DNA of 64,000 nucleotides, taken from contig NZ_PIOB01000010.1 of NCBI RefSeq assembly GCF_002909255.1, forward strand, positions 1 through 64,000, read 5' to 3'. The notes under the pieces are model-generated. The model did not search any database and was not told where the DNA came from. It saw only the letters and a program-made list of their open reading frames with translations. Position 1 is the first letter of the stretch; every line of letters starts with the position of its first letter. The stretch is from Arenibacter hampyeongensis (GTDB lineage Bacteria; Bacteroidota; Bacteroidia; Flavobacteriales; Flavobacteriaceae). Below are positions 28,471 to 36,924 of the stretch, piece after piece. The position numbers and the translations under genes were made by a program.

Positions 28471-30279
28471 TTATTGCAATGGGTCAAAATCCCCTCCAGG
28501 CCAACCTGCAGTTTGCTGTAGATTTGGGTTTTTATTTAAATCATCCTGAGGGATATCATAAAAGTAATAATTGTCCAAATAATTGATTGGATCACCATCG
28601 GCATCAACACTTCCAAAGCGTTCCAAACTTCTTAACTTTGTACTGAAATAGGTATTATAAACGGCTGGGTCATCTAAATTGATACTACCATCTAAGACAC
28701 CAGCTTCCAATACTTTCCTGTCATCTAAAATTTCAGCAGTTGGGCTAAGGGCATCAAAAGCAGCTGTCCTAAGGATTTCATACCCAAATCTGTGCGAGCC
28801 ATTAAGTGTTTCATACATTCTACGCCTTCTTAAGTCTGCTGATCTCTTACCTTCAAAAACCAATTCCAACCTTCTTTCGAGCATAATGGCATCACGTAGT
28901 TGATCTTGGCTCATTCCAGCTTGTAATCCGTACAGGTTATCGCCACCGGCTTCAATACCTGCTCGAGAACGAATTTGTGTCAGAACCTCATACGCTACGC
29001 CGGAATTGGAAATCTCATTTGCTGCCTCCGCTAAATTTAACAGCACTTCCGCAAAACGAATTTCGATCCAATCTGTAGGTGAGCTCAAACTGGCAGCTCC
29101 ACCTTCCAAAGTTCCATCCACTGCTTTCCTACAATTAAAACTGGTTGCTGTGATTCTCGAGTTTGCTTGCCCTTCAATAGCACTTTCTTGAAAAGTCCAT
29201 TCCAAATCACTTGTCCTATTCGGTGCTGGGTTGTTCAATGGCCATATTGATCCGTTCCAAGCAATGGTAGCTTCAAATCTTGGGTCTCGGTTTACCCAAA
29301 GTGCGGTAGGGTCATAGGAATAGGCAGATGTTAAATCATCAATTGCTTTACCATCTTTCATAGGAAATGCATCTACCAATTGCACAGTCGGCTTGTCATA
29401 AGACTCCCCATTGGTCCCAACTATAAAAGGACGACATCCGGCCTCTCTATTGTGTGGTCTATCCAAAGAATAGTTTTTTACCATAATAGCCTCTACGTTA
29501 CTAGTCCCTTCTTCAAACCACAGTCCGGCATAATCTGGATGTAACCCTTTACCAATAGATTCCAGATAAGTTTTAGCAGCATTATTCGCATCGAAAGCGG
29601 CTTGCCAACGCCCTTTATCCTGGGCTGGATCAAATTGCTCACTAGCATAGTGCAACAACACCCTACCCTTAAAGGCCATAGCTGCTCCCTTGGTTATCCT
29701 ACCATAATCCGATGAATCATAACTATCCGGCAAATCGATCATAGCTGCATCCAAATCCAAAAGTATTTGACTCATACACTCTGACGTCTTATTTCTAGGC
29801 ACTTGAAGTGCTGGGACATCAGTTTGGTCCTTTACTTCGAGTACTAAGGGCACACCCCCATATGTGGACACCAATTTAAAATACAGATATGCCCTAAAAA
29901 ACAAGGCCTGTGCCTTCATCAGGTCTTGATCTTCTATGCTGATACTTCCAGTACCTACATCCCTTAACAAAAGGTTAATGTCCTTAATAGTACTATAGCT
30001 CCCCGAATAACGTCCTTGTGAACTGGGTGAAGCTTCTCCATACATTAGGGCATCCGGGCCTTGGGCATCATCGGTCATTCTCGAGGCATTAACATCCCAT
30101 CCTGGCAAGGCTCCTAAATAAATGTTATTTAAAAAACCCTCCGCAAGATGTTCGTCGTTCCAAATAACATCCGAACTAATTGCACCTAAATCCTTTTTAT
30201 CCAATACGTCTTCACTACATTGCAAAAACAGTAACGAACACAGTATCCAAATTTTACTTATATTTTTTGCTTTCATCAT
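28471..30279 (-). CDS. SusD/RagB-family surface glycan-binding lipoprotein
   Basis: A 602-residue SusD-like protein. Cys21 in LFLQC is the lipidation site, and the protein would sit as the lid of the SusC pore on the cell surface. The helical TPR-like N-terminal half includes FFRAYLYFKLVSTYGGVPL (about 128-146), the strongest family signature, and the C-terminal half has EIRFAEVLLNLAEAAN and LERRLELVFEGKRSADLRR, also typical. It starts 8 bp after SusC and is the second gene of that unit. The glycan it binds cannot be read from the sequence. Confidence 0.95.
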   Translation of the reverse strand: MMKAKNISKIWILCSLLFLQCSEDVLDKKDLGAISSDVIWNDEHLAEGFLNNIYLGALPGWDVNASRMTDDAQGPDALMYGEASPSSQGRYSGSYSTIKDINLLLRDVGTGSISIEDQDLMKAQALFFRAYLYFKLVSTYGGVPLVLEVKDQTDVPALQVPRNKTSECMSQILLDLDAAMIDLPDSYDSSDYGRITKGAAMAFKGRVLLHYASEQFDPAQDKGRWQAAFDANNAAKTYLESIGKGLHPDYAGLWFEEGTSNVEAIMVKNYSLDRPHNREAGCRPFIVGTNGESYDKPTVQLVDAFPMKDGKAIDDLTSAYSYDPTALWVNRDPRFEATIAWNGSIWPLNNPAPNRTSDLEWTFQESAIEGQANSRITATSFNCRKAVDGTLEGGAASLSSPTDWIEIRFAEVLLNLAEAANEISNSGVAYEVLTQIRSRAGIEAGGDNLYGLQAGMSQDQLRDAIMLERRLELVFEGKRSADLRRRRMYETLNGSHRFGYEILRTAAFDALSPTAEILDDRKVLEAGVLDGSINLDDPAVYNTYFSTKLRSLERFGSVDADGDPINYLDNYYFYDIPQDDLNKNPNLQQTAGWPGGDFDPLQ

Positions 30280-30287
30280 ACTATTTT

Positions 30288-33200
30288 TTAAAATGTAACA
30301 TTGATTCCTAAACTGTAAGTTTTATTCACAGGAATACCTCTCCCGATTGTTTCCGGATCAAACTGATCGATCTTACTATAAATCATAAATAAATTTGTAC
30401 CATTAGCAAATAAATTGATCCGTTCTGCCCCAACTTTTGAGGCTATATTATCAGGAATATCATAACCTAAATTTACATTTTTCAACCTTAAATAATCTGC
30501 ATCCTGTAGCCAAAAGCTTGAATTGTCACCAGCTGAAGGTGACCCAAACCTTGGCAATGCGCCATTGACATTAGTTGGGCTCCAAGCATCCAACCACTGG
30601 GTATGAGAAGAGTTTCCAATATCCCCAAATTGAAAAATATTGTTGGCAGGCTGGTATCTTTGATGTCCTGCAAATCCTTGTGCAAAAGTTTGCAGAGTGA
30701 ATCGTTTATAATTAAGATTAAGTCTAATCCCGTAATTTATTGGGGGGCTAGAAGCCGAGCCTATATAACTTCGGTCATTGCCATCAATAACACCATCGGG
30801 TGTATTCCCTTCTGGGTCAACTTGGGGATTTCCCCTTAAATCCCTATAATACAAGGCACCAATTTGAGGATCTGCTCCGTTCATTTTATAACCAGAAGCT
30901 ATCAAGGCATCCAATTGCGCTTGATCCCGAATGATACCCAATGAAGTGTACCCAAATAACCTACTGGTACCATGCCCATTTAACAATTCATACGGTCTAC
31001 GTGTTTCTGGCTCATCCAAGGTTGCGTATTCGTCCTTGGCATATCCTAAATTAAAGCCAATGTCATAATAAAAATCATCCCCGAACTTATCCTTATAGGA
31101 AGTAACCATTTCAAAACCCTTAATATTTATACCTCCGTAGTTAGTTGGCCCTAAAGTTAAACCTGAAGAGCTTGGAATAAATAATTGCCTGCTACCATAC
31201 AAGTCGGTTTTCTTATTACTGAAGAAATCAAAAGAAGCTGATAATCGGCTCTTCAATAATTGAAAATCCAACCCTAAGTTAAAGGAACTCTGTTTCTCCC
31301 AGGTAATGAACAAATCTGGCTGTGCACCGATTACCGCTGAATTGGATATAGATTCATTTTCTCCAAAAACGGGTCCTAATCCCCCAACGTTATAACTTTG
31401 TATGTAAGGAAAGTTAGAATTACCAACATCATCATTTCCAGTGGTACCAAATGAAGCCCTCACTTTAAAGAAATTAATAAAATCTACTTTACTAGTGAAA
31501 AATTCCTCTTCGGTAACGATCCATCCTAAGGAAACGGAAGGAAAAAAGCCCCAGCGTTCGTCTTCTGCAAATTTTGTAGACCCATCATATCTAAATGATG
31601 AATTTAAAAATAGCTTTTCTTTATAGTTATACCCCAAACCACCAATGTAGGAAGCTCTACCGAATTCTGCCCCACCACCATTGGCAAATTGACTTTCAAC
31701 GGCAGGGTCTGTAGCAAATAATTGGGTTACAAATTCGGTTTGCAAACCTCTTCTTCTGGCCCAAAAATTCCTATCATTTCTTTCCCATGCCTCATAAATT
31801 AGAAATGCATTTACATTATGATCGGTACCAAAGGTATTTTCGTACCCAATTCGAGCGTTAAACTGATATGAATCTTCCTCTGCCGTTCTTTCTTCCAAGC
31901 TGTCAGAATCAGCCCCATCATCACTACGCACCCGCACTCCAAGAACCTCATCCGTTAGTAAAAATCTATTGTTAGGGTCTACTCCAAATGTAACATCTTC
32001 CACCACTTTTCTTAAAAGTGTTTCATCGGTTCTTATATTAAGTTTGTTATAGGTAGCACCCAGTGTGAGTCCATCTAAAAATGGTACCTTATAGTTTAAA
32101 TCTATTATAGTTCCCATGTTTCTGGAAGTGCGTTCTCTATTTCCAGCACCTCCATCTGCTAAATGAACAGGATTCCAACCATTGAAGTTGGCCACATATT
32201 CGCCATTATGAACCCCTGGGCCCCATGCCCCGGTCCTATTCGCGGTCCTATAGAAGTCCCCAAAATCTTCATCACTTCCATTCCATCTCCAATAAAATTC
32301 ATCTCGGACATCGTTATTGGTATTCATATTAATGGATACATTTAAATCCTCTGTAATATCTGCTGATACTTTGGCCCTAAAGTTTGTCTTTTTATAGGAC
32401 AATTTGCTAAAATCCCCTGTCTGTTTAACATAGGACCCTGACATAAAATAGTTGATTTTTTCAGAGCCTCCGGACGCTGTAATTGCCACTCTATTTAAAA
32501 GAGGATCTGTAGCCGATTGCTCCGCAAATGAACCCCAATCGTTTGCTCTCAGGTAGTCCATTTCCGCCTGACTAAATCTACTGGGGTCATCTTGAGGTAC
32601 ACCATTAAAATCTCTCTGTGCCTCAATAATCCCTGCCTGTTGAAAAGCAGTTGTCATAGGGGGAACATTTGTTGGTTCGGTTGTACCAACAGTTGATGTA
32701 ACGTTTATAACTGTTTTACCTGATTTCCCAGAATGTGTATTTACCAATACCACACCATTCGCTGCCCTTGCCCCGTAAACCGCAGCGGAAGCCGCATCCT
32801 TTAACACAGTTACATTCGCTACTTCACTAACATCCAGGGCGTCAAAAATTGACTTGGACGCAATTACATTGTCTATTACATACAGCGGTTCATTACTCCC
32901 GGCAAACTGTCCAGATGTTGCTCCCCTTACAATAATTCGTGATGTACTTCCCGGCTTACCATTGGACTGTGCTATATTTACTCCAGCCAATCTACCCGCA
33001 ATGGCGTTACCCAATGAGGTTGCCGGAATCTCATTTAATTCCTCAGTACTTACAGTAACGACCGAACTGGTCAACTCCCTCTTGATTGTGGTGCCATATC
33101 CCACAACAACTACTTCATCTAAAGAATTGATATCTTCTTCCATGGTGACATTTAAGGTAGTTGCGCTGCCAACTTCATGGTCTATGCTCTTTAGTCCCAG

Positions 33201-33491
33201 ATAAGAGAACCGTAGTATATCGCCTTGGTTAGCCGAAATACTGTAATTCCCATCAAAATCGGATTGGGTACCGTTAGAAGTACCTATTACCAATACGTTT
33301 ACTCCAGGTAAGGGAGAGCCAGTGTCATCCGTTATAGTTCCGGAAATTGTTTGTTGCACTATTTCCAGTGACCCATTGGTCAGCGGATTGCCCATCATAG
33401 AAATTGATGTGAATGCAAGTAGCAGTAGGGGAAATATCTTTACCCAACTTGCACCGATCTTTTTGTGCCTTTTTAAGTTTTTTAATTTCAT
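30288..33491 (-). CDS. SusC/RagA-family TonB-dependent outer-membrane receptor
   Basis: A 1067-residue outer-membrane importer. A signal peptide is followed by a CarboxypepD_reg-like domain (about 47-120, SGTITDDTGSPLPGVNVLV), the TonB box region DEVVVVGYGT (about 123-132), the plug domain with GNAIAGRLAGV and VLKDAASAAVYGARAANGV, and a 22-strand barrel ending in the aromatic C-terminus NVTF. No STN domain is present, so no anti-sigma signalling is expected. With SusD it forms the oligosaccharide uptake complex of this PUL. A 507-bp leader with one operator copy lies in front. Confidence 0.95.
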   Translation of the reverse strand: MKLKNLKRHKKIGASWVKIFPLLLLAFTSISMMGNPLTNGSLEIVQQTISGTITDDTGSPLPGVNVLVIGTSNGTQSDFDGNYSISANQGDILRFSYLGLKSIDHEVGSATTLNVTMEEDINSLDEVVVVGYGTTIKRELTSSVVTVSTEELNEIPATSLGNAIAGRLAGVNIAQSNGKPGSTSRIIVRGATSGQFAGSNEPLYVIDNVIASKSIFDALDVSEVANVTVLKDAASAAVYGARAANGVVLVNTHSGKSGKTVINVTSTVGTTEPTNVPPMTTAFQQAGIIEAQRDFNGVPQDDPSRFSQAEMDYLRANDWGSFAEQSATDPLLNRVAITASGGSEKINYFMSGSYVKQTGDFSKLSYKKTNFRAKVSADITEDLNVSINMNTNNDVRDEFYWRWNGSDEDFGDFYRTANRTGAWGPGVHNGEYVANFNGWNPVHLADGGAGNRERTSRNMGTIIDLNYKVPFLDGLTLGATYNKLNIRTDETLLRKVVEDVTFGVDPNNRFLLTDEVLGVRVRSDDGADSDSLEERTAEEDSYQFNARIGYENTFGTDHNVNAFLIYEAWERNDRNFWARRRGLQTEFVTQLFATDPAVESQFANGGGAEFGRASYIGGLGYNYKEKLFLNSSFRYDGSTKFAEDERWGFFPSVSLGWIVTEEEFFTSKVDFINFFKVRASFGTTGNDDVGNSNFPYIQSYNVGGLGPVFGENESISNSAVIGAQPDLFITWEKQSSFNLGLDFQLLKSRLSASFDFFSNKKTDLYGSRQLFIPSSSGLTLGPTNYGGINIKGFEMVTSYKDKFGDDFYYDIGFNLGYAKDEYATLDEPETRRPYELLNGHGTSRLFGYTSLGIIRDQAQLDALIASGYKMNGADPQIGALYYRDLRGNPQVDPEGNTPDGVIDGNDRSYIGSASSPPINYGIRLNLNYKRFTLQTFAQGFAGHQRYQPANNIFQFGDIGNSSHTQWLDAWSPTNVNGALPRFGSPSAGDNSSFWLQDADYLRLKNVNLGYDIPDNIASKVGAERINLFANGTNLFMIYSKIDQFDPETIGRGIPVNKTYSLGINVTF

Positions 33492-33678
33492 TCTTAAGGT
33501 TTTGTTTGTTAGTTATTCCTTTAATTGAATATTCATATTTCAGAATATCTCTGACCAGTTAGTCATTGGGGATTATTATCCATCCAAAAAAAATTAAACC
33601 ATAAATCATACTTTTTTTAATTAGTTAGTTTTTTAACACTATTAGTTAGAATCGAATATCCGTTTGGATTATCCACTA

Positions 33679-33770
33679 CGATGTTAACATATAATTAACT
33701 GTTAGTCGACCTAAAGGGAGTATTGAGACAAGGAAATATTGAAAAAAATAGTCCTAATGAGCATTAGGAC
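33679..33770 (-). promoter_or_regulatory. susC promoter region with operator copy B and palindrome
   Basis: Within the 507-bp gap 33492-33998, GACCT (33708-33712), 14 bp and GACAA (33727-33731) repeat the PUL motif, with TCGACCTAAA identical to copies C, D and E. The -7-like element expected 21 bp away is poor here (CGATGTTA on the plus strand). Beyond the motif a 20-bp palindrome, GTCCTAAT-GAGC-ATTAGGAC (33751-33770), matches the palindrome next to copy D except for one base pair in the arms. No gene or RNA is seen in the rest of the gap. Confidence 0.6.
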
Positions 33771-33998
33771 ATGGTAAAACCATTGCTATAGCAAGACAAT
33801 TATGCAAGATAAAACACACCAAATTGATTCTATGGGATAAAAAAACGCGAATTCTTATACTTCAGGACTCTATTCAAGGACTATGCCCAGGGCACTAGGG
33901 TTATTGAAGTTTTTATGAAATGTGAATTTACAAAGTAAGCCCTCATTCTAAAAAGATCTTGGAAAATTAAAAAATGTTATAATGTTACGGCAATTGCA

Positions 33999-35276
33999 TT
34001 ACCTAAGATGTCCCAGTTTATCACTAACTGCTTTGATCTGTTCGAAATGGCCAGGGAGAATCTCTCCCTTGGAATCGGTTACCACCTCAAGGCACAATAC
34101 ACCATTATTATCAACAATAGTAGCGGCCTTGTTCACCAAAGAATCGGTAATAAACTGTTGCCCATGACCACCCCATTTTTCACCTAAATAGGTAAATAAG
34201 AACCATTGCACACCATCTTCTGCCCATCTACTTGAAGGATACTCATCAATGGTAGATTTTTCACCTGAAGTATAATCATCATAAGGAGTATTGCCATGAA
34301 TCTTTCCAAAACCACTGTTATAAGTAACAATACTATTTTTGTTCCCTGCCTTTGCAGCCAAGGTATGGGTACTTATATTGTGTTTAAGGGACATGTCCAT
34401 ACGGGTACTTCTAATATCGTTCCATGAATACAACCCATCAAACCACCATCCCTTAACTCCATCACCATAGCGTAAACTCCATTCCTCTATCATATTTTCC
34501 AATATGGGCTGATTAAATTGGCTTGTGGCCGAATCCTTTTGGAAAGCATATCTTAATTTCTCGGAAACATATTTATTGTTAACAGGAGGGTTACTAGGCA
34601 AGTACAGAATTAATGGAATTTTATATTTTTTCAAGGCTATTATTAAATCCATAGGCAAATCCCTTTTGGAACATAATTTACCGGCCTCCATTCCTACAGC
34701 TTTATCAAATGCTTTATTTGGAGAACAATAATATCCAGAGTTTTGACCCAAGGTAAACATCACAAAACCGGCCCCAGCTTCATTGACCTGACTAGCAAAA
34801 TTATCCACATTAAAACTATCTACTGTCTCGTTCCATTCATCGGCTCCACCTACAGGGATGATAGCCTCTTTTAAATAATGCACCATTACACCAAAACCGG
34901 CCTCCTTAAACCAGTCCGTGTTGGTGTTCCACTTAAATCCTACTGGTTGGGATGATATTACAGAGACGCTTACTTTTTTATCACTTTTTTGCTCTTTATA
35001 GGTGATTTCACATTTGATGAAATTACCCACGTAGGAGGTGAGCAAAATAATTTCATTGGTCCAAATCCCTGGCAATTGGTTCCATTCACCGTTTTGTGAG
35101 GAAGAGATGTACCATGAATATTCAGGATTTTCAATTTGCCCTGGGATATCCCCTTGAAGACTTATAACATTCTTTGCAAACAAATCGCCAGAAAATATCA
35201 TATTGATTTTTTCTGTTTTTTTACATGAGGATAACATAATTAATAAAATCACCAGAGTCCAATATCTTTTTTTCAT
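33999..35276 (-). CDS. GH29-like (alpha-L-fucosidase-fold) lipoprotein
   Basis: A 425-residue lipoprotein (Cys18 in LSSC). Residues about 25-112 form an Ig-like beta domain, unusual in front of GH29. The catalytic part resembles GH29: DWFKEAGFGVMVHY (about 121-134, compare the family FGIFIHWG), FVMFTLGQNSGYYC, SKRDLPMDLI, and KGWWFDG with the expected nucleophile Asp280. The His-Trp of the usual HWG is replaced by His-Tyr-Leu, so substrate choice may differ from classical fucosidases. It lies 110 bp after the esterase gene and belongs to the same unit behind operator copy C. Confidence 0.72.
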   Translation of the reverse strand: MKKRYWTLVILLIMLSSCKKTEKINMIFSGDLFAKNVISLQGDIPGQIENPEYSWYISSSQNGEWNQLPGIWTNEIILLTSYVGNFIKCEITYKEQKSDKKVSVSVISSQPVGFKWNTNTDWFKEAGFGVMVHYLKEAIIPVGGADEWNETVDSFNVDNFASQVNEAGAGFVMFTLGQNSGYYCSPNKAFDKAVGMEAGKLCSKRDLPMDLIIALKKYKIPLILYLPSNPPVNNKYVSEKLRYAFQKDSATSQFNQPILENMIEEWSLRYGDGVKGWWFDGLYSWNDIRSTRMDMSLKHNISTHTLAAKAGNKNSIVTYNSGFGKIHGNTPYDDYTSGEKSTIDEYPSSRWAEDGVQWFLFTYLGEKWGGHGQQFITDSLVNKAATIVDNNGVLCLEVVTDSKGEILPGHFEQIKAVSDKLGHLR

Positions 35277-35386
35277 GTTTTGAGTTTATTTATGAGGTTA
35301 TGAATGGGTAGAATTATTTTAATATCTAATTCGTTATTCGAACATCATTTGACGTAATTCTTTAAGGTGATAACCCTCGTAATATT

Positions 35387-36649
35387 TTAGTTGATTATCA
35401 ATTCACTAGATACTCCTAAATCCATCACATCTGTAACATAAAGAAAGCCCATAACATAACCTTCTTGCGGGATGGGACTTACTATCCCACCCCCTGAAAT
35501 CTTTGCTGGAATAGAATTCCAGGTTCGATTTGCATTTATATTAAGAGTGTCATTGGTATAATAAAAATTTGCATTTTTTAGGGTTACCTTACTATCGTAA
35601 TCAAATTTTATAACGGAGTCCCATTTTTCTATACCAGTGATTTTAGCCAGGGGAATACTCCCTTTAAAAATTGAGTTAAAGAAGGCCGCTATTTCGCGAG
35701 GTCTCCACCCGACTGGATGGTCATGACCCATGTTAGGAGTAATCCTAACGAACCTGTTTTTCTCTGGAATCAGCTTTGTGGTTTTATCGAATGGAACAAT
35801 ATCAAAACAACCGTCTTTGTTCCCATTAATAAAAAGGGTTGGGCATTGGGAAAACGGCAAATAATTTTTGGGATCTATTTTACTCATCCAAAGGGACTTT
35901 TCTTCCTTGGTCAAATTCTTGAAATACTTCTTAAATATTATCTCGTCATGAAATGCACAACCATAGACAGGCGCAGCAGCTTTAAAACGATTATCGATTC
36001 CTGATACAATACAGGTTTGAAAACCACCCCAGCTAATACCCGTAACAGCAGTTTTATTATTTTCAACCTCCGGAAAACTAAGCAGAAGGGAATGAGCCAA
36101 TATAGCAATTCCTGCCGTTCTATACCCCCTTACGACTTTGGGGCCCTGAGCAATCGAATCATAGATTATGGCAAGTCGCTCCTCCAAGGTATTCAATACA
36201 GGACCCCTTCCAAGCTGCAATTTGGTATTCCCGTAATCACAGGTTATTGCTGCATACCCTTCATGGGCCCAACGTTCCACCCACTCGCTCATAGCACTTT
36301 GATCACCACCCGAAATTAGAACAACACCTGGAAATGTATTTCCTTGATTTTTACCGGTTTTCAAAATATCCGGATTGGAATAATAGGCAAATACTTGGGT
36401 GCTCTTATCCTTATGATCTGGTCCCTTGAAAAGAATTTGTCTTACTCTAGAGGTACTATCCAAATAGGTAAATTCAGGTGTCTGCTGAAGAAGGTCCAAA
36501 TCCCAAATCAAATCATTTACTTTTATCAAAGATTTATCAATAGTTGGGATTGGCAATATTTTTTCATTTTTACATGAAGCAAGCACTATGGCCACAAGTG
36601 TAAGGCAACAAATATTAAAAAAATAAAACGAAATATGATTTCCATCCAT
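35387..36649 (-). CDS. Alpha/beta-hydrolase lipoprotein, probable carbohydrate esterase
   Basis: A 420-residue serine hydrolase with a lipobox (LASC26). The triad is visible: Ser206 in GISWGG, Asp279 in NGNKDG, and His309 or His311 in MGHDH. The fold order suggests the acetyl-xylan-esterase/dienelactone-like group. A C-terminal beta domain (about 330-420) follows. In a PUL such enzymes usually remove acetyl or other ester groups before glycosidases act, which is what I infer here; the true acyl group is unknown. It is the first gene of a two-gene unit with the GH29-like gene. Confidence 0.8.
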   Translation of the reverse strand: MDGNHISFYFFNICCLTLVAIVLASCKNEKILPIPTIDKSLIKVNDLIWDLDLLQQTPEFTYLDSTSRVRQILFKGPDHKDKSTQVFAYYSNPDILKTGKNQGNTFPGVVLISGGDQSAMSEWVERWAHEGYAAITCDYGNTKLQLGRGPVLNTLEERLAIIYDSIAQGPKVVRGYRTAGIAILAHSLLLSFPEVENNKTAVTGISWGGFQTCIVSGIDNRFKAAAPVYGCAFHDEIIFKKYFKNLTKEEKSLWMSKIDPKNYLPFSQCPTLFINGNKDGCFDIVPFDKTTKLIPEKNRFVRITPNMGHDHPVGWRPREIAAFFNSIFKGSIPLAKITGIEKWDSVIKFDYDSKVTLKNANFYYTNDTLNINANRTWNSIPAKISGGGIVSPIPQEGYVMGFLYVTDVMDLGVSSELIIN

Positions 36650-36812
36650 ATTATACTCCCAACAATTAGTGATTTATGTCCTTAAACTAGGCCCAAAAAA
36701 AACCATTTTCTCAATCTTTGACCTAACCATATTCGATTTATATTTTATAAGTAGGTTCAGCCCCTCCTAAACGATATCATATAACAACTTAAGGTTATTT
36801 TAATTGGCAATC

Positions 36813-36836
36813 GACCTAAAGCAAGGAAAGAGACAA
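36813..36836 (-). promoter_or_regulatory. PUL operator copy C
   Basis: GACCT (36813-36817), 14 bp, GACAA (36832-36836), 164 bp before the esterase start codon. TCGACCTAAA is identical to copies B, D and E. A -7-like element at the expected distance is degenerate (CAACTTAA on the plus strand, 36785-36792). No flanking palindrome is seen, unlike copies B, D and E. Confidence 0.55.
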
Positions 36837-36924
36837 ATTTGAATTCAAAATAATTATGAGACAAAACACATTTCCCCAAAAACTTAAATTATTGCACAAT
36901 AAGTTGAGTCACCTTCATCAATAA

